Positions 1-10,109 of a DNA stretch of 64,000 nucleotides are shown one piece after another. The translations under genes and the position numbers were made by a program. The DNA comes from Morganella morganii (GTDB lineage: Bacteria > Pseudomonadota > Gammaproteobacteria > Enterobacterales > Enterobacteriaceae). The stretch's first letter is position 1; each line of letters opens with the position of its first letter. The DNA lies in contig NZ_CP069157.1 in assembly GCF_019243775.1 (NCBI RefSeq), forward strand, positions 1,984,001 to 2,048,000. The letters are read 5' to 3'. Under the pieces are notes generated by a model that did no database searches, was not told the DNA's origin, and saw nothing but the letters and a program-made list of their open reading frames with translations.

Positions 1-558
1 ATCTTTGAGTCCGCCATGGCTGGTCTGGATGCAGTCAGAAGCACCCTCGATATGCTGACCATCAACCGCGCCGTGGATTGCCTGACACAAGCCCGGAAAA
101 TCGCCTTTTTCGGCCTGGGTGCATCTGCGGCGGTCGCCCATGACGCGATGAATAAATTCTTCCGTTTCAATATCCCGGTGATTTATTCCGACGATGTGGT
201 GATGCAGCGCATGAGTTGTATCAACAGCACCGAAGGTGATGTGGTGGTTTTAATTTCCCACACCGGCCGGACAAAAAACCTGGTTGAAATCGCCCGTATC
301 GCCCGTGAAAATGACGCTACCGTGCTCGCCATCACCTCCGAGAACTCGCCGCTCGCGGCGGAAGCCTCTCTCACCATCATTCTTAATGTACCGGAAGACA
401 CTGATATTTATATGCCGATGATCTCCCGTCTGGCACAGCTGACGATTATTGATGTCCTCGCCACCGGTTTTACCCTGCGCCGCGGCCCCAAATTCCGCGA
501 TAACCTGCGCCGGGTCAAAGAAGCCCTGAAAGACTCCCGAATAGATAAACTCCGTTGA
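1..558 (+). CDS. hexR: HexR, RpiR-family transcriptional regulator (5' end cut off by window)
   Basis: The open frame runs from base 1 to the stop at 556-558, so the N-terminal helix-turn-helix lies outside the window. The 185 residues present are the sugar-isomerase (SIS) domain. They include the FFGLGASAAVAHDAMNK and VLISHTGRTKN segments that bind phosphorylated sugar, and they match E. coli HexR closely from memory. HexR senses the Entner-Doudoroff intermediate KDPG and represses sugar catabolic genes. It lies directly upstream of pykA in the same direction, as in other enterics. The ATG at 16 is internal and not the true start. Confidence 0.95.
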   Translation: MFESAMAGLDAVRSTLDMLTINRAVDCLTQARKIAFFGLGASAAVAHDAMNKFFRFNIPVIYSDDVVMQRMSCINSTEGDVVVLISHTGRTKNLVEIARIARENDATVLAITSENSPLAAEASLTIILNVPEDTDIYMPMISRLAQLTIIDVLATGFTLRRGPKFRDNLRRVKEALKDSRIDKLR

Positions 559-570
559 TTTTTAACCATT

Positions 571-587
571 TGTGTCAATTTGACACA
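571..587. promoter_or_regulatory. Perfect palindrome in the hexR-pykA intergenic region
   Basis: The arms TGTGTCA and TGACACA are separated by ATT. The element lies 13 bases after the hexR stop and about 225 bases before pykA. It has no T-tract, so it is not an intrinsic terminator. It does not match the HexR consensus I know (TGTAAT-type). It looks like an operator for an unidentified dimeric regulator. The rest of the 559-810 gap has an AT-rich promoter-like stretch (about 685-715) and a GC-rich hairpin at 738-758 in the probable pykA leader. Confidence 0.35.
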
Positions 588-810
588 TTTCCTGCTGCCG
601 GGTGTAATGACCATCACGAATTAGTAATATAACGGATGGTAGGATAACGTCTGACTCACTGTTTTGCGTTTGCTGACTCGATTTTTATTTTAAATACGCG
701 ATAATCAGACAGGAGTGAATCGATTTTACACTTTCCTGCCGGGAGCGATTTTCCCGGCGGGGAGTTTTTATCAACACCATTTCACCTTATTCAGGTCAAC
801 GGAGTAATTT

Positions 811-2253
811 ATGTCAATACGCCTCAGAAGAACGAAAATCGTAACGACCCTGGGCCCCGCCACCGATCGCGATAACAATCTTGAAAAAATCATCCGTGCC
901 GGTGCCAATGTGGTTCGTATGAACTTTTCTCACGGCAGCCCGGACGATCACGTTGAACGTGCGAATAAAGTCCGTGAAATCGCTGCCCGCCTCGGCGTAC
1001 AGGTGGCTATCCTGGGTGATCTCCAGGGGCCGAAAATCCGGGTGTCCACCTTTAAAGACAATAAAGTTCTGCTGAATGTCGGCGATAAATTTATTCTGGA
1101 TGCAGAGCTGGGCAAAGGCGAAGGTACCAGTGAGCACGTCGGGATCGACTATAAAAAGCTGCCGGAAGATGTGGTGACAGATGACATTCTGTTACTCGAC
1201 GATGGCCGTGTGCAGCTGAAAGTGCTGGATGTCAAAGGCACTAAAATCATGACCGAAGTGACCGTCGGTGGTTTGCTTTCCAATAATAAAGGTATCAACA
1301 AACTCGGCGGCGGGTTATCTGCCGATGCGCTGACAGAAAAAGATAAAGAAGATATCAAAACCGCAGCCCGTATTAATGTTGATTACCTTGCTGTCTCCTT
1401 CCCGCGCAGTGCGGAAGATCTGCACTACGCCCGCCGTCTCGCCCGTGATGCCGGTTGTGAGGCAATGATTGTCTCCAAAGTCGAACGCGCCGAAGCGGTC
1501 GCCACCGATCAGGTGATGGATGAAATCATTCTCGCATCCGATGTGGTGATGGTCGCCCGTGGTGACCTCGGTGTGGAAATCGGCGATCCGGAGCTGGTCG
1601 GCGTCCAGAAAAAATTGATTCGTCGCAGCCGTCAACTGAATCGTGTCGTGATCACAGCAACCCAGATGATGGAATCCATGATCACTAACCCGATGCCGAC
1701 CCGTGCGGAAGTGATGGACGTGGCAAACGCCGTACTTGATGGTACCGATGCAGTAATGCTCTCTGCAGAAACCGCTGCTGGCCAGTATCCGGCGGAAACC
1801 GTGGAAGCAATGGCGCGGGTTTGCCTGGGCGCAGAGAAAATGCCGAATGTGAATATCTCCAAACACCGCCTGGATATGACCTTCGACAATCCGGAAGAAG
1901 CAATTGCGATGTCCACCATGTACGCGGCCAACCACCTCAACGGCGTGAAAGCGATTATTGCCATGACCGAATCCGGCCGTACCGCGCGTATGATGTCCCG
2001 CATCAGCTCCGGCCTGCCGATTTTCGCCATGTCCCGCCATGAAAAAACTCTGAATCAGTGCTCACTGTACCGTGGTGTCACCCCGGTATTCTGCAGCACC
2101 CACACCGATGGCCTGGCAGCAGTCACCGAAGCTATCAGCCGCCTGAAAGAAAAAGGCTATCTGTGCACCGGCGACCTGGTCATGGTCACCCAGGGCGACC
2201 AGATGGGCCTGGTCGGCAGCACCAATACCAGCCGTATTCTTGAAGTGAAGTGA
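811..2253 (+). CDS. pykA: Pyruvate kinase II
   Basis: This enzyme converts phosphoenolpyruvate and ADP to pyruvate and ATP, the last step of glycolysis, in the cytoplasm. The 480-residue length equals E. coli PykA. The N-terminal barrel begins [14 protein letters not shown]. The active-site and metal-binding stretch [11 protein letters not shown], the signature around [10 protein letters not shown] and the [14 protein letters not shown] segment are all present, followed by the allosteric C-terminal domain. The start ATG at 811 follows a GGAG at 800-803. The gene is followed by an intrinsic terminator at 2273-2305. The type II isozyme is normally AMP and ribose-5-phosphate activated (family knowledge). 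Confidence 0.98.
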   Translation: MSIRLRRTKIVTTLGPATDRDNNLEKIIRAGANVVRMNFSHGSPDDHVERANKVREIAARLGVQVAILGDLQGPKIRVSTFKDNKVLLNVGDKFILDAELGKGEGTSEHVGIDYKKLPEDVVTDDILLLDDGRVQLKVLDVKGTKIMTEVTVGGLLSNNKGINKLGGGLSADALTEKDKEDIKTAARINVDYLAVSFPRSAEDLHYARRLARDAGCEAMIVSKVERAEAVATDQVMDEIILASDVVMVARGDLGVEIGDPELVGVQKKLIRRSRQLNRVVITATQMMESMITNPMPTRAEVMDVANAVLDGTDAVMLSAETAAGQYPAETVEAMARVCLGAEKMPNVNISKHRLDMTFDNPEEAIAMSTMYAANHLNGVKAIIAMTESGRTARMMSRISSGLPIFAMSRHEKTLNQCSLYRGVTPVFCSTHTDGLAAVTEAISRLKEKGYLCTGDLVMVTQGDQMGLVGSTNTSRILEVK

Positions 2254-2272
2254 TTTTCTTCAGATAAAAATG

Positions 2273-2305
2273 AAACCGCCTGTCGGATGACGGGCGGTTT
2301 TTTTT
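2273..2305 (+). terminator. Intrinsic terminator of pykA
   Basis: An AAACCGCC / GGCGGTTT stem is followed by a run of T, located 20 bases after the pykA stop. The A-run on the other side may let it also serve lpxM, which converges from the right. Confidence 0.85.
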
Positions 2306-2315
2306 ATGTCCCGTC

Positions 2316-3296
2316 TCAGGGCAATTCTTTGTGTTTATAGATTTTATACGGCTCTTCTTCACCGTCTTTGCGGGTTTTCAGCAGTTTCAGGATCCAGGTG
2401 TATTGTTCGATATTCGGGCGCACCAGGGCTTCCACTTCTTCGTTCATGCGACGGGCGATATACAGGTCGTCCTGACCGTCAATATCATCCATCGGCGGGC
2501 GGACGTGGATATGGAACTGGTGATTTTTATGATCGTACACCGGAAACAGCGGGACAATCGCCGCTTTGCACACTTTCATCAGCCGCCCGATAGCAGGCAG
2601 TGTGGCTTTATAGGTGCTGAAAAACGGAACAAACTCACTGTGCTCTTCGCCGTGATCCTGGTCCGGCAGATAATAACCGCTGAAGCCATTACGCACACTG
2701 GCGATAAACGGTTTGATACCGGCCTCGCGGGAATGCAGGCGGCCACCGAAGTGAACCCGGGCTTTATTCCACAGGTAATCCGCCACCGGGTTTTTCTGGT
2801 GATGGAACATACCCGCCACTTTATTTCCCTGCGCGGCAAACAACATAGCCGGTAAATCGATCGCCCAGCCGTGCGGCACCATAAAGATGATATTGCGCCC
2901 TTCTGCCTGTAACGCGTCAATAATGTCCTGCCCGTGAACCTGCGTGCGGGAAATCACCCGCTGCGGATTGCGCAGACACAACTCCGCCAGCATCACAAAG
3001 GCGTGTGGTGCACTGGCAAACATCTCATCTGTGATCCTTTCCCGCTCCGCTTTCGGCATGTCCGGGAAACAATAATACAGATTGATCAGTGCCCGGCGGC
3101 GTCCGCCTTTGGCAAAACGCCCGGCAATCCGGCCCACACCGGCCAGCATCGGGTCACGTAATTTAACCGGCAGGTAGCTCAGACCGGCCAGTGCGCCTGC
3201 CGCAACCCACATGCCCCAGTATTTCGGGTGCAGGTAATGGCGGTGAAATGTCGGGATATAGCCCGCTTTGCTGTCTGTATCGTTTTCTTTATACAC
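2316..3296 (-). CDS. lpxM: Lipid A biosynthesis acyltransferase LpxM (MsbB)
   Basis: This inner-membrane enzyme adds the last secondary acyl chain (myristoyl in E. coli) from acyl-ACP to Kdo2-lipid A. The 326 residues compare with 323 in E. coli. The catalytic HxxxxD motif is H142-D147 (HGWAID), within the VPHGWAIDLPAML segment. A single hydrophobic segment near residues 28-45 anchors it to the membrane. The MYKENDTDSKAGYIPTFHRHYLHPKYWG start is typical of LpxM rather than LpxL. It converges on pykA and has its own upstream region of about 150 bases before mepM. Confidence 0.95.
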   Translation of the reverse strand: MYKENDTDSKAGYIPTFHRHYLHPKYWGMWVAAGALAGLSYLPVKLRDPMLAGVGRIAGRFAKGGRRRALINLYYCFPDMPKAERERITDEMFASAPHAFVMLAELCLRNPQRVISRTQVHGQDIIDALQAEGRNIIFMVPHGWAIDLPAMLFAAQGNKVAGMFHHQKNPVADYLWNKARVHFGGRLHSREAGIKPFIASVRNGFSGYYLPDQDHGEEHSEFVPFFSTYKATLPAIGRLMKVCKAAIVPLFPVYDHKNHQFHIHVRPPMDDIDGQDDLYIARRMNEEVEALVRPNIEQYTWILKLLKTRKDGEEEPYKIYKHKELP

Positions 3297-3453
3297 AGAG
3301 GGATACCCGTATTAAATTAAGCTTATTTATCATGATATTATAAATACCGTGATCTATTATTATTGATTATCTGAAATCAGAAGTACATTAAAATTCTGTA
3401 CGCTGAGAATGCGGCAGGCGGGTGTCTGTGCACCCGCTGCCGGAATGAGAGGA

Positions 3454-4836
3454 TTAATCAAGTGTCAGCTGTGGCCGGTATTGTTTGACCAGTGCCAGAT
3501 AGCCGGTGCGGTCTTTGCCGGTCAGCCCGCCGGAACGCGGCAGTTTTGCTGTCAGCGGGTTCACAGCCTGTTGTCCGTTCCAGACTTCAAAGTGCAGATG
3601 CGGACCGGTTGAGCGCCCGGTATTACCGGATAACCCGACTTTATCACCGCGTTTGACTTTCTGGCCCGGTTTGACCAGCAGTTTGCGCATGTGCATATAA
3701 CGGGTGGTGAACTGACGACCGTGACGGATAGCCACGAAATTACCCGCCGCACCACTGAATTTAGCCACAACCACTTCCCCGTCACCGACTGCCAGTACCG
3801 GTGTGCCGACCGGCATCGCGAAATCGACCCCTTTATGCGGGGCAACACGCCCGGTGACCGGGTTTACACGGCGCGGGTTAAAGTGTGAGGAAACACGGAA
3901 TTGTCTGGCGGTCGGGAAACGCAGGAAGCCGCGCTCCAGCCCGTCGCCTTTGGCATCATAAAAACGGCCGTCTTCGGCGCGGAATGCATAATAATCACGT
4001 CCGTTAGTATGCAGACGTACAGCCAGCATCTGGCTCTGTTCCTGTTTGCCGTCCAGCATTTCACGGGAAGTCAGTACAGTGAAGCGATCGCCGTTTTTCA
4101 CTTTACGGACATCCACCTGCCATTGTAATGCTTTGGAAATATCACGCACTTCGCTGCGGGTCAGTCCCGCTTTTGATGCACTGGCATTCAGGCTGCCGCT
4201 GACTTTGCCGGTCAGGCGTTTAGTCTGCCATTCACCTTCGCGCATCTCTTTGGTTTCTTTGAATCCGTTGCCGCTGCGGACATAGGTACGGGTTTCACGG
4301 CGGTTCACCGCCCAGCTCAGGGATTTCAGTTCGCCGTCGTCATTCAGCTCCCAGGCGAGGGTCTGGCCGATTTGCAGGTTACGCAACCCTTTGTACTGAT
4401 TGGATAATAAAGCCACATCAGAGGAATCTATCCCGTACTGTGTCAGAATGGCAGACAGGCTGTCGCCGCTGGCAACAGTGTATTCAAGTGATGTCGGGAT
4501 AACGGTGTCAGTCGGGGAGGCTTCGTCGATATCATCAGACTCTTTGGCAAGTCCTTCATCCGGCAGCTGATCACTGCTGTCGGTGATAATATCGTCAGTA
4601 TCGGTATCAGTGTCCGTGCCGGTTCCTGCCTGCGTGCCGGAGGTGTCAGCAGGTGGCGCAAAATCAGTTTCAATATATTGTTCGTTATCAGCATTCCGCT
4701 CATGATATACAGCAAACGGGTGCCAGACAGCGACACCCAGTGTTGCGGCAGTTAACATCCCCAGCATCATGCGATGCGCTTTGGGTAACTGGTTGTATAC
4801 CAGAACGGCGGATTTTGCCAGTTGCTGCAATTGCAC
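3454..4836 (-). CDS. mepM: Murein DD-endopeptidase MepM
   Basis: This periplasmic hydrolase cleaves D-Ala-mDAP crosslinks to let peptidoglycan expand. It has 460 residues against 440 in E. coli; the extra length is an acidic, Thr/Asp-rich linker at about residues 60-110, with TDTDTDTDD. Order: an N-terminal membrane anchor at about 22-42, a LysM-like domain at about 117-160, an OapA/LytM-associated middle, then a LytM M23 peptidase domain. The zinc motifs are H334xxxD338 and HLH at 413-415. It is followed by no obvious terminator. The gap to znuA is 16 bases in the same direction. Confidence 0.95.
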   Translation of the reverse strand: MQLQQLAKSAVLVYNQLPKAHRMMLGMLTAATLGVAVWHPFAVYHERNADNEQYIETDFAPPADTSGTQAGTGTDTDTDTDDIITDSSDQLPDEGLAKESDDIDEASPTDTVIPTSLEYTVASGDSLSAILTQYGIDSSDVALLSNQYKGLRNLQIGQTLAWELNDDGELKSLSWAVNRRETRTYVRSGNGFKETKEMREGEWQTKRLTGKVSGSLNASASKAGLTRSEVRDISKALQWQVDVRKVKNGDRFTVLTSREMLDGKQEQSQMLAVRLHTNGRDYYAFRAEDGRFYDAKGDGLERGFLRFPTARQFRVSSHFNPRRVNPVTGRVAPHKGVDFAMPVGTPVLAVGDGEVVVAKFSGAAGNFVAIRHGRQFTTRYMHMRKLLVKPGQKVKRGDKVGLSGNTGRSTGPHLHFEVWNGQQAVNPLTAKLPRSGGLTGKDRTGYLALVKQYRPQLTLD

Positions 4837-4852
4837 GCGTTCTGTTCCTTAT

Positions 4853-5767
4853 TTATTGCTCCAGGCAGGATGCGTACTGTGCTGATAACCGTGACAGGAA
4901 GTTGGTATAACCGTCCCGATCCACTGCAATTCCGCTGCCCAGCGGGTCAAGGACGCCCATCTTCGCGTTCGTCCCTTTGGCCACCGCTTTAATGACTGCC
5001 GGCCTGAACTGCGGCTCAGCAAACACACACAAGGCGTTTTGCTCAGCCAGCTTTAATTTGATGTTATTGAGTGTCTGCGCACCCGGCTGAATTTCAGGGT
5101 TGACCGTAAAATGCCCGGAAGGCGAAAGGTCAAAACGTTTTTCAAAATAACCATAGGCGTCATGAAAAACAAAATACCCGTGTGTTTTCACCGGTGCCAG
5201 CTGCTGAGCAATATTCTTCTCAGTTTCAGTAAGTTGTCCATTGAATTTACGCAGGTTTACGTCCAACACAGATTTTTTATCCGGATAACTCACCAGGAGT
5301 TTATTATACACTGCCTGAGCGGTCTGCCGGGCAATATCCGGTGACATCCACAGGTGCATATTGTACTCACCGTGGTGGTGATGCCCGTCCTCATCATGGT
5401 CGTCATCTTCATCGTTTTTCAGCAGAAAAGGTTTAACAGACTCAAGTTCGCTGATAACGATCTGTTTTTGCTCCGGAACAGCTGAAAGCGGCTTTTGCAG
5501 GAAGGTTTCCAGCTCCGGCCCGACCCAGACAACCAAATCCGCTGAACGGATTTTTTTCAGGTCAGACGGTTTGAGTGCATAATCATGCGGCGAAGCACCA
5601 TCCGGCAGTAAAATCTGTGTGTCCGTGACGCCATCTGCAACCGCAGCGGCGATTAACCCGATAGGACGTACTGATGTTAACACATCTGCGCTGGCGGTTT
5701 GTGCGGCCAGACTCAAAAATGTGGCAATAAACGCTGTTTTTATTCCGTGCCGTGACTGGTGCTGCAT
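4853..5767 (-). CDS. znuA: High-affinity zinc ABC transporter, periplasmic binding protein ZnuA
   Basis: It captures Zn2+ in the periplasm and delivers it to ZnuB/ZnuC. The chosen start ([10 protein letters not shown]) gives 304 residues with a signal peptide ending AQTASA. A longer reading frame to 5818 would put its start inside the Zur-type operator, so it is rejected. Zinc ligand regions are visible: the [12 protein letters not shown] motif, a His/Asp-rich flexible loop ([18 protein letters not shown]), and [11 protein letters not shown]. It is divergent from znuCB with the operator between them, the standard arrangement. Confidence 0.96.
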   Translation of the reverse strand: MQHQSRHGIKTAFIATFLSLAAQTASADVLTSVRPIGLIAAAVADGVTDTQILLPDGASPHDYALKPSDLKKIRSADLVVWVGPELETFLQKPLSAVPEQKQIVISELESVKPFLLKNDEDDDHDEDGHHHHGEYNMHLWMSPDIARQTAQAVYNKLLVSYPDKKSVLDVNLRKFNGQLTETEKNIAQQLAPVKTHGYFVFHDAYGYFEKRFDLSPSGHFTVNPEIQPGAQTLNNIKLKLAEQNALCVFAEPQFRPAVIKAVAKGTNAKMGVLDPLGSGIAVDRDGYTNFLSRLSAQYASCLEQ

Positions 5768-5792
5768 AATGGAAACTCCGTGACATGATTGC

Positions 5793-5816
5793 GATAATGT
5801 TATATTATAACGTTTC
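5793..5816. promoter_or_regulatory. Zur-type operator between znuA and znuC
   Basis: The AT-rich palindrome GTTATATTATAAC lies within GATAATGT...ACGTTTC, which strongly resembles the enterobacterial Zur box (GAAATGTTATANTATAACATTTC type). It lies between the divergent znuA and znuCB starts, so one Zur-Zn dimer pair could repress both units. Confidence 0.8.
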
Positions 5817-5843
5817 ATTCATTCTGCAAGATAATAATTTGTC

Positions 5844-6653
5844 ATGTCAACACTTATCGCGGTAAATGATGTTTCTGTCGCTTTTGGTGCCAATACGGTA
5901 CTCGAGGACATTTCATTTACATTATCCCCCGGGAAAATCATCACCCTTCTCGGGCCGAACGGCGCGGGAAAATCCACTATTGTCCGTGTGGTACTCGGCC
6001 TTACCGAACCGACGTCCGGCACCGTCACCCGCACACCGGGTCTGACTGTCGGCTATGTTCCGCAAAAACTCTATCTCGACCCGACAATGCCGCTGACGGT
6101 GGCCCGTTTTCTGCGTCTGAAGCGCGGTGTCAGCAAGGGCGAGAGTCTCGCGGCGCTTGAGCGGGTCAATGCCGCGCATCTGACCGGAAAACCGATGCAA
6201 CGGCTGTCCGGCGGTGAAATGCAGCGTGTGCTGCTGGCCCGTGCCCTGCTCGCCCGGCCGCAGCTGCTGGTGCTGGATGAGCCGACTCAGGGTGTGGATG
6301 TCAACGGCCAGGTCGCGCTGTATGACCTGATCACCCGGCTGCGTGATGAACTGAACTGCGCGGTGCTGATGGTTTCTCACGATCTGCATCTGGTGATGGC
6401 AAAAACCGATACCGTGCTGTGTATCAACCGGCATATCTGCTGCTCCGGCGAGCCGGATGTGGTAGCCGCCCATCCGGAGTTTACCGCCATGTTCGGTAGC
6501 CGGGCCGCGACACAGATCGGCGTGTACCGTCATCATCACAACCACAGTCACGAGAACGGCAGTGCAGTGCTATCCCCTTCTGCACCCTGCTGCGGGAATC
6601 ACGCCCCGGCAGATGTCTCTGTAAAACCAGCTCCGGAGTGCCGCCATGATTGA
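5844..6653 (+). CDS. znuC: Zinc ABC transporter ATP-binding protein ZnuC
   Basis: Cytoplasmic ATPase that powers zinc import through ZnuB. The 269 residues are longer than the 251 of E. coli. Walker A is at 37-45 (GPNGAGKST), signature LSGGE at 121-125, Walker B LLVLDEP at 141-147, and the H-loop SHD follows. The C-terminal extension is His-rich ([10 protein letters not shown]) and ends with several Cys and His ([14 protein letters not shown]), a plausible zinc-sensing or storage tail. The 3' end overlaps znuB by 8 bases, indicating translational coupling. Confidence 0.96.
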   Translation: MSTLIAVNDVSVAFGANTVLEDISFTLSPGKIITLLGPNGAGKSTIVRVVLGLTEPTSGTVTRTPGLTVGYVPQKLYLDPTMPLTVARFLRLKRGVSKGESLAALERVNAAHLTGKPMQRLSGGEMQRVLLARALLARPQLLVLDEPTQGVDVNGQVALYDLITRLRDELNCAVLMVSHDLHLVMAKTDTVLCINRHICCSGEPDVVAAHPEFTAMFGSRAATQIGVYRHHHNHSHENGSAVLSPSAPCCGNHAPADVSVKPAPECRHD

Positions 6654-7431
6654 ATTACTGTTACCGGGCTGGCTCGCCGGGATTTTACTGGCGATCGCGG
6701 CCGGTCCGCTCGGCTCCTTTGTGGTTTGGCGGCGGATGTCCTATTTCGGAGATACGCTGGCGCACGCTTCGCTGCTCGGGGTCGCCTTTGGCCTGCTGCT
6801 GAATGTCAGTCCGTTTTATGCCGTGATTGCCGTGACACTGATTCTGGCTATGCTGCTGGTCTGGCTGGAACGCCGTCCGCAACTGGCGGTGGATACTCTG
6901 CTGGGTATTATGGCGCACAGTGCGCTGTCTCTCGGTCTGGTGGTGGTCAGTCTGATGTCGAATGTGCGGGTGGATCTGATGGCGTATCTGTTCGGTGACT
7001 TGCTCTCAGTGACCTATGAAGATTTGCTGCCTATTGCCGTGGGTGTAACTATCGTGACCGGTTTGCTGATGTGGCAGTGGCGCAATCTGCTTTCTCTGAC
7101 CATCAGCCCGGAACTGGCATTTGTTGACGGTATCAACCCCGGCAGACTGCGGATGATGCTGATGCTGGTCACGGCACTGACCATCGGCCTTGCCATGAAA
7201 TTTGTCGGGGCGCTGATTATCACGTCTCTGCTGATTATTCCTGCCGCTGCCGCCCGCCGTTTTGCGCGGACACCGGAGCAGATGGCTGCGGGTGCGGTTG
7301 TCACCGGGATGATTTCCATCACCGGCGGATTAGCCTTCTCCGCCTTTTATGACACCCCGGCGGGACCGTCCGTTGTGCTGTGCGCCGCCTGCTGCTTTAT
7401 TCTCAGCCTGTTGGTGAAACCACATAATTAA
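6646..7431 (+). CDS. znuB: Zinc ABC transporter permease ZnuB
   Basis: Integral inner-membrane channel for Zn2+. The 261 residues equal E. coli ZnuB. Several hydrophobic helices are visible. The ABC-3 family stretches [21 protein letters not shown] and the C-terminal [19 protein letters not shown] are present. It overlaps znuC by 8 bases and ends before a strong bidirectional terminator. Confidence 0.96.
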   Translation: MIELLLPGWLAGILLAIAAGPLGSFVVWRRMSYFGDTLAHASLLGVAFGLLLNVSPFYAVIAVTLILAMLLVWLERRPQLAVDTLLGIMAHSALSLGLVVVSLMSNVRVDLMAYLFGDLLSVTYEDLLPIAVGVTIVTGLLMWQWRNLLSLTISPELAFVDGINPGRLRMMLMLVTALTIGLAMKFVGALIITSLLIIPAAAARRFARTPEQMAAGAVVTGMISITGGLAFSAFYDTPAGPSVVLCAACCFILSLLVKPHN

Positions 7432-7444
7432 TTGTCTGTACAGC

Positions 7445-7475
7445 AAAAAAGCCCTGTTCTTTCAGGGCTTTTTAC
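7445..7475. terminator. Bidirectional intrinsic terminator between znuB and the amidotransferase gene
   Basis: An A-run, the hairpin AGCCCTG / CAGGGCT and a T-run lie between two convergent genes, so the element can stop transcription from both sides. Confidence 0.85.
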
Positions 7476-7494
7476 TTTCAGCTAAACTGTGTTA

Positions 7495-8247
7495 TTACGC
7501 TGTTTCTGATTTTGTCCGCACTTTCGGTTTCACCGGATTCACACTCAGCACCAGCTTATCGAGAAATGTGATTAGTTTTTCATTCATTTCACTGTAGCTG
7601 TGTCTGCGGATAGCGCTTGGTGTATCAACAAAACGGAATCCGGCGGCAGATTTCAGATCATTTTCGCCGTTGAGGATCAGATACTCCACCACATCACGGG
7701 TCAGTTCCATATGACACTGGAAGCCGTAAACGCGTTTGGTGTATTCAATAATCTGACGCGGACAACCGGCACTGAAAGCGATAATCTGCGCGCCTTCGGT
7801 TAATCCCGGCATATCATAATGCCAGTGGCCCACCCCCAGCGAATCGCCGAAATGAGAAAACAGCTGGCTGCGTTTTCCGGCGTTGGTCATATGGATGGTA
7901 AATTTGCCGAACTCTTTTTCCGGACTTTGTGTATACGGCGCGCCTAATGCTTCGCCGATAAGCTGTGCCCCGAGGCAGACCCCGATGACAACTTTATTTG
8001 AATTGATAGCATTGGCGATAAACGCCTGCTCTTTTTTGGAATCAAAATAAGAGCATTGCGCAGTGGTGGTTTCCGGGTTTTGCGGCCCGCCCATGATAAT
8101 CAGAAAATCAATTCCGCTGATGCTGTCAGGTAACTTGTCACCTTCATACAGACGGGTGAACGTGACATCGTAATTATTCTTCCTTGCCCAATACTCGTAA
8201 GCGCCCGGTGCTTCAAAATAGTCATGAATGATAAAATGAACACGCAT
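7495..8247 (-). CDS. Class I glutamine amidotransferase (GMP-synthase-like)
   Basis: 250 residues with a GATase-1 fold. The nucleophile is Cys91 in GVCLGAQ, and the His-Glu pair is H179 and E181 in FQCHMELT. There is also the MGGPQNP oxyanion strand. Such stand-alone proteins hydrolyse glutamine or gamma-glutamyl compounds; the exact substrate cannot be read from the sequence. It is not part of the E. coli znu-ruv region, so it is an insertion. Its upstream region holds a perfect 21-bp palindrome (8404-8424). Confidence 0.8.
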   Translation of the reverse strand: MRVHFIIHDYFEAPGAYEYWARKNNYDVTFTRLYEGDKLPDSISGIDFLIIMGGPQNPETTTAQCSYFDSKKEQAFIANAINSNKVVIGVCLGAQLIGEALGAPYTQSPEKEFGKFTIHMTNAGKRSQLFSHFGDSLGVGHWHYDMPGLTEGAQIIAFSAGCPRQIIEYTKRVYGFQCHMELTRDVVEYLILNGENDLKSAAGFRFVDTPSAIRRHSYSEMNEKLITFLDKLVLSVNPVKPKVRTKSETA

Positions 8248-8403
8248 AGTCAGTTCCTTTTCCCTTTAACGAAATCCTCCTTTTTACATTACAGGGTTCA
8301 GACGATGCATGCCAATTTTTAAATGTCGAAAAACAACCAATTACAGAGATATCCTCCCGGAATAATCCCCAAAAAAGCCATTTAATTATCACATGGGCAA
8401 AAT

Positions 8404-8424
8404 GGTAAACATATTATGTTTACC
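8404..8424. promoter_or_regulatory. Perfect 21-bp palindrome between the amidotransferase gene and ruvB
   Basis: The arms GGTAAACAT and ATGTTTACC flank ATT. It lies about 155 bases upstream of the amidotransferase start and 23 bases downstream of ruvB. No T-tract follows on the minus strand, so a terminator for ruvB is unlikely. An operator is more plausible. The spacing differs from a TyrR box. Confidence 0.4.
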
Positions 8425-8446
8425 CTAAGGTTTGACGGCCGGGTTC

Positions 8447-9457
8447 TTAATCGTTTCCACTGTGATCAATACCAAAGTGACGATAGGCATGTGCGGTGGC
8501 AAGGCGTCCGCGCGGTGTCCGCTGAATAAAGCCCTGCTGGATTAAGAAAGGTTCGATGACATCCTCAATGGTTTCCCGCTCTTCACCGATGGCCGCCGCC
8601 AGGTTATCCAGCCCGACCGGGCCGCCCATAAATTTATCAATAATGGTGACCAGCAACTTGCGATCCAGGTAATCAAACCCGGCAGAATCCACATTCAGCA
8701 TATCCAGAGCCTGACCGGCAATCAGCCCGTCAATACCGCCGTCACCTTTCACCTGGGCAAAATCCCGCACCCGGCGCAGCAGACGGTTGGTGATACGCGG
8801 TGTGCCGCGTGAGCGCATGGCAATCTGGCGGGCACCATCATCCGAGATATCCAGCCCCATATAACGGGCACTGCGGCTGACAATATGCTGCAAATCATCA
8901 GTATTATAAAATTCCAGCCGCTGCACGATCCCGAAACGGTCCCGCAGCGGTGATGTCAGAGAGCCTGCACGGGTGGTGGCACCGATCAGAGTAAACGGCG
9001 GCAGGTCGATTTTAATGGAACGGGCAGCAGGCCCTTCCCCGATCATGATATCCAGCTGGTAATCTTCCATCGCCGGATAGAGAATTTCTTCCACCACCGG
9101 AGAGAGGCGGTGGATTTCATCGATAAACAGCATATCGTGGGGTTCGAGGTTGGTCAGCATGGCCGCCAGATCACCGGCTTTTTCCAGTACCGGTCCGGAG
9201 GTGGTGCGCAGATTAACGCCCATTTCATTGGCGACAATATTCGCCAGTGTGGTTTTCCCGAGCCCCGGCGGGCCGAAAATCAGCAGATGATCGAGGGCAT
9301 CCCCGCGCTGACGGGCAGCCTCGATAAAGATTTCCATCTGTGAACAGACCTGCGGCTGACCCACATACTCCGCCAGTAATTTCGGCCGGATAGCGCGATC
9401 CACCACCTCATCATCCGGCAGCGTTTCCGCCGTAATCAGTCTGTCAGCTTCAATCAT
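8447..9457 (-). CDS. ruvB: Holliday junction branch migration helicase RuvB
   Basis: Hexameric AAA+ motor that drives branch migration with RuvA. The 336 residues equal the family length. Walker A is [10 protein letters not shown] at 61-70, Walker B DEIH at 113-116, sensor GATTRAG, then a C-terminal winged helix ([12 protein letters not shown]). It follows ruvA by 37 bases on the same strand and is probably co-transcribed with it. Confidence 0.98.
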   Translation of the reverse strand: MIEADRLITAETLPDDEVVDRAIRPKLLAEYVGQPQVCSQMEIFIEAARQRGDALDHLLIFGPPGLGKTTLANIVANEMGVNLRTTSGPVLEKAGDLAAMLTNLEPHDMLFIDEIHRLSPVVEEILYPAMEDYQLDIMIGEGPAARSIKIDLPPFTLIGATTRAGSLTSPLRDRFGIVQRLEFYNTDDLQHIVSRSARYMGLDISDDGARQIAMRSRGTPRITNRLLRRVRDFAQVKGDGGIDGLIAGQALDMLNVDSAGFDYLDRKLLVTIIDKFMGGPVGLDNLAAAIGEERETIEDVIEPFLIQQGFIQRTPRGRLATAHAYRHFGIDHSGND

Positions 9458-9494
9458 GACCTGTCACCCCGTTGTGTCATCATCGTTTTTATTA

Positions 9495-10109
9495 TTACAG
9501 CGCGGCGCGCAGTGCTTCGCGGATCAGTGTTTCGCTGTCTGAACCGGCTTTTGAGACTTTCGCTATCATGCGGCTGGCTTCCTGCGGTTTATAGCCGAGG
9601 GAAATCAGTGCCTCAATGGCTTCAGATTCCGCATCTGCCTGGCTGTTACCCGCCTGCTGACTGGCCGGAAGCGACATTTCCGCATCACGGAACAGGTCAC
9701 CGTTAAGCCCTTTGAAGCGGTCTTTCATTTCCACGACCAGACGTTCGGCAGTTTTCTTGCCCACACCCGGCAATTTAATTAACTGTGCCACAGCCCCCTG
9801 CTCAATCGCCGCCACAAACTGCTGCGCAGACATACCAGAGAGGATAGCCAGTGCCAGTTTCGGCCCGACGCCATTCACTTTGATTAATTCACGGAACAGC
9901 GCGCGTTCCTGCTTATCATTAAAGCCGTACAGTAACTGTGCATCTTCCCGCACAATAAACTGGGTGAACAGAATGGCTTCCTGACCGGCATCCGGCAGTT
10001 CATAGAAACAGGTCATCGGCATATGGACTTCATAGCCCACACCATTGGTTTCCAGTAATACGACAGGCGGCTGTTTTTCCAGCACAATACCTCTTAAGCG
10101 ACCGATCAC
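9495..10109 (-). CDS. ruvA: Holliday junction DNA-binding subunit RuvA
   Basis: It binds the four-way junction as a tetramer and loads RuvB. The 204 residues compare with 203 in E. coli. The OB-fold start [15 protein letters not shown], two helix-hairpin-helix motifs ([29 protein letters not shown]) and the C-terminal RuvB-contacting domain are visible. It lies between ruvC and ruvB on the same strand. Confidence 0.98.
   Translation of the reverse strand: MIGRLRGIVLEKQPPVVLLETNGVGYEVHMPMTCFYELPDAGQEAILFTQFIVREDAQLLYGFNDKQERALFRELIKVNGVGPKLALAILSGMSAQQFVAAIEQGAVAQLIKLPGVGKKTAERLVVEMKDRFKGLNGDLFRDAEMSLPASQQAGNSQADAESEAIEALISLGYKPQEASRMIAKVSKAGSDSETLIREALRAAL

Noticed and set aside
1315-2040. 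241-residue frame on the minus strand inside pykA
   Set aside because: It is antisense to a complete pyruvate kinase, has a His-rich low-complexity composition typical of a shadow frame, and matches no known family.
5768-5818. Longer znuA start
   Set aside because: It would start inside the Zur-type operator and spoil the signal peptide.
5922-6551. 209-residue minus-strand frame inside znuC
   Set aside because: Shadow of a well-supported ATPase gene; His/Gln-rich composition comes from the opposite strand.
8277-8446. Small gene in the amidotransferase-ruvB gap
   Set aside because: No frame with start, ribosome-binding site and credible composition; the palindrome explains the most notable feature.
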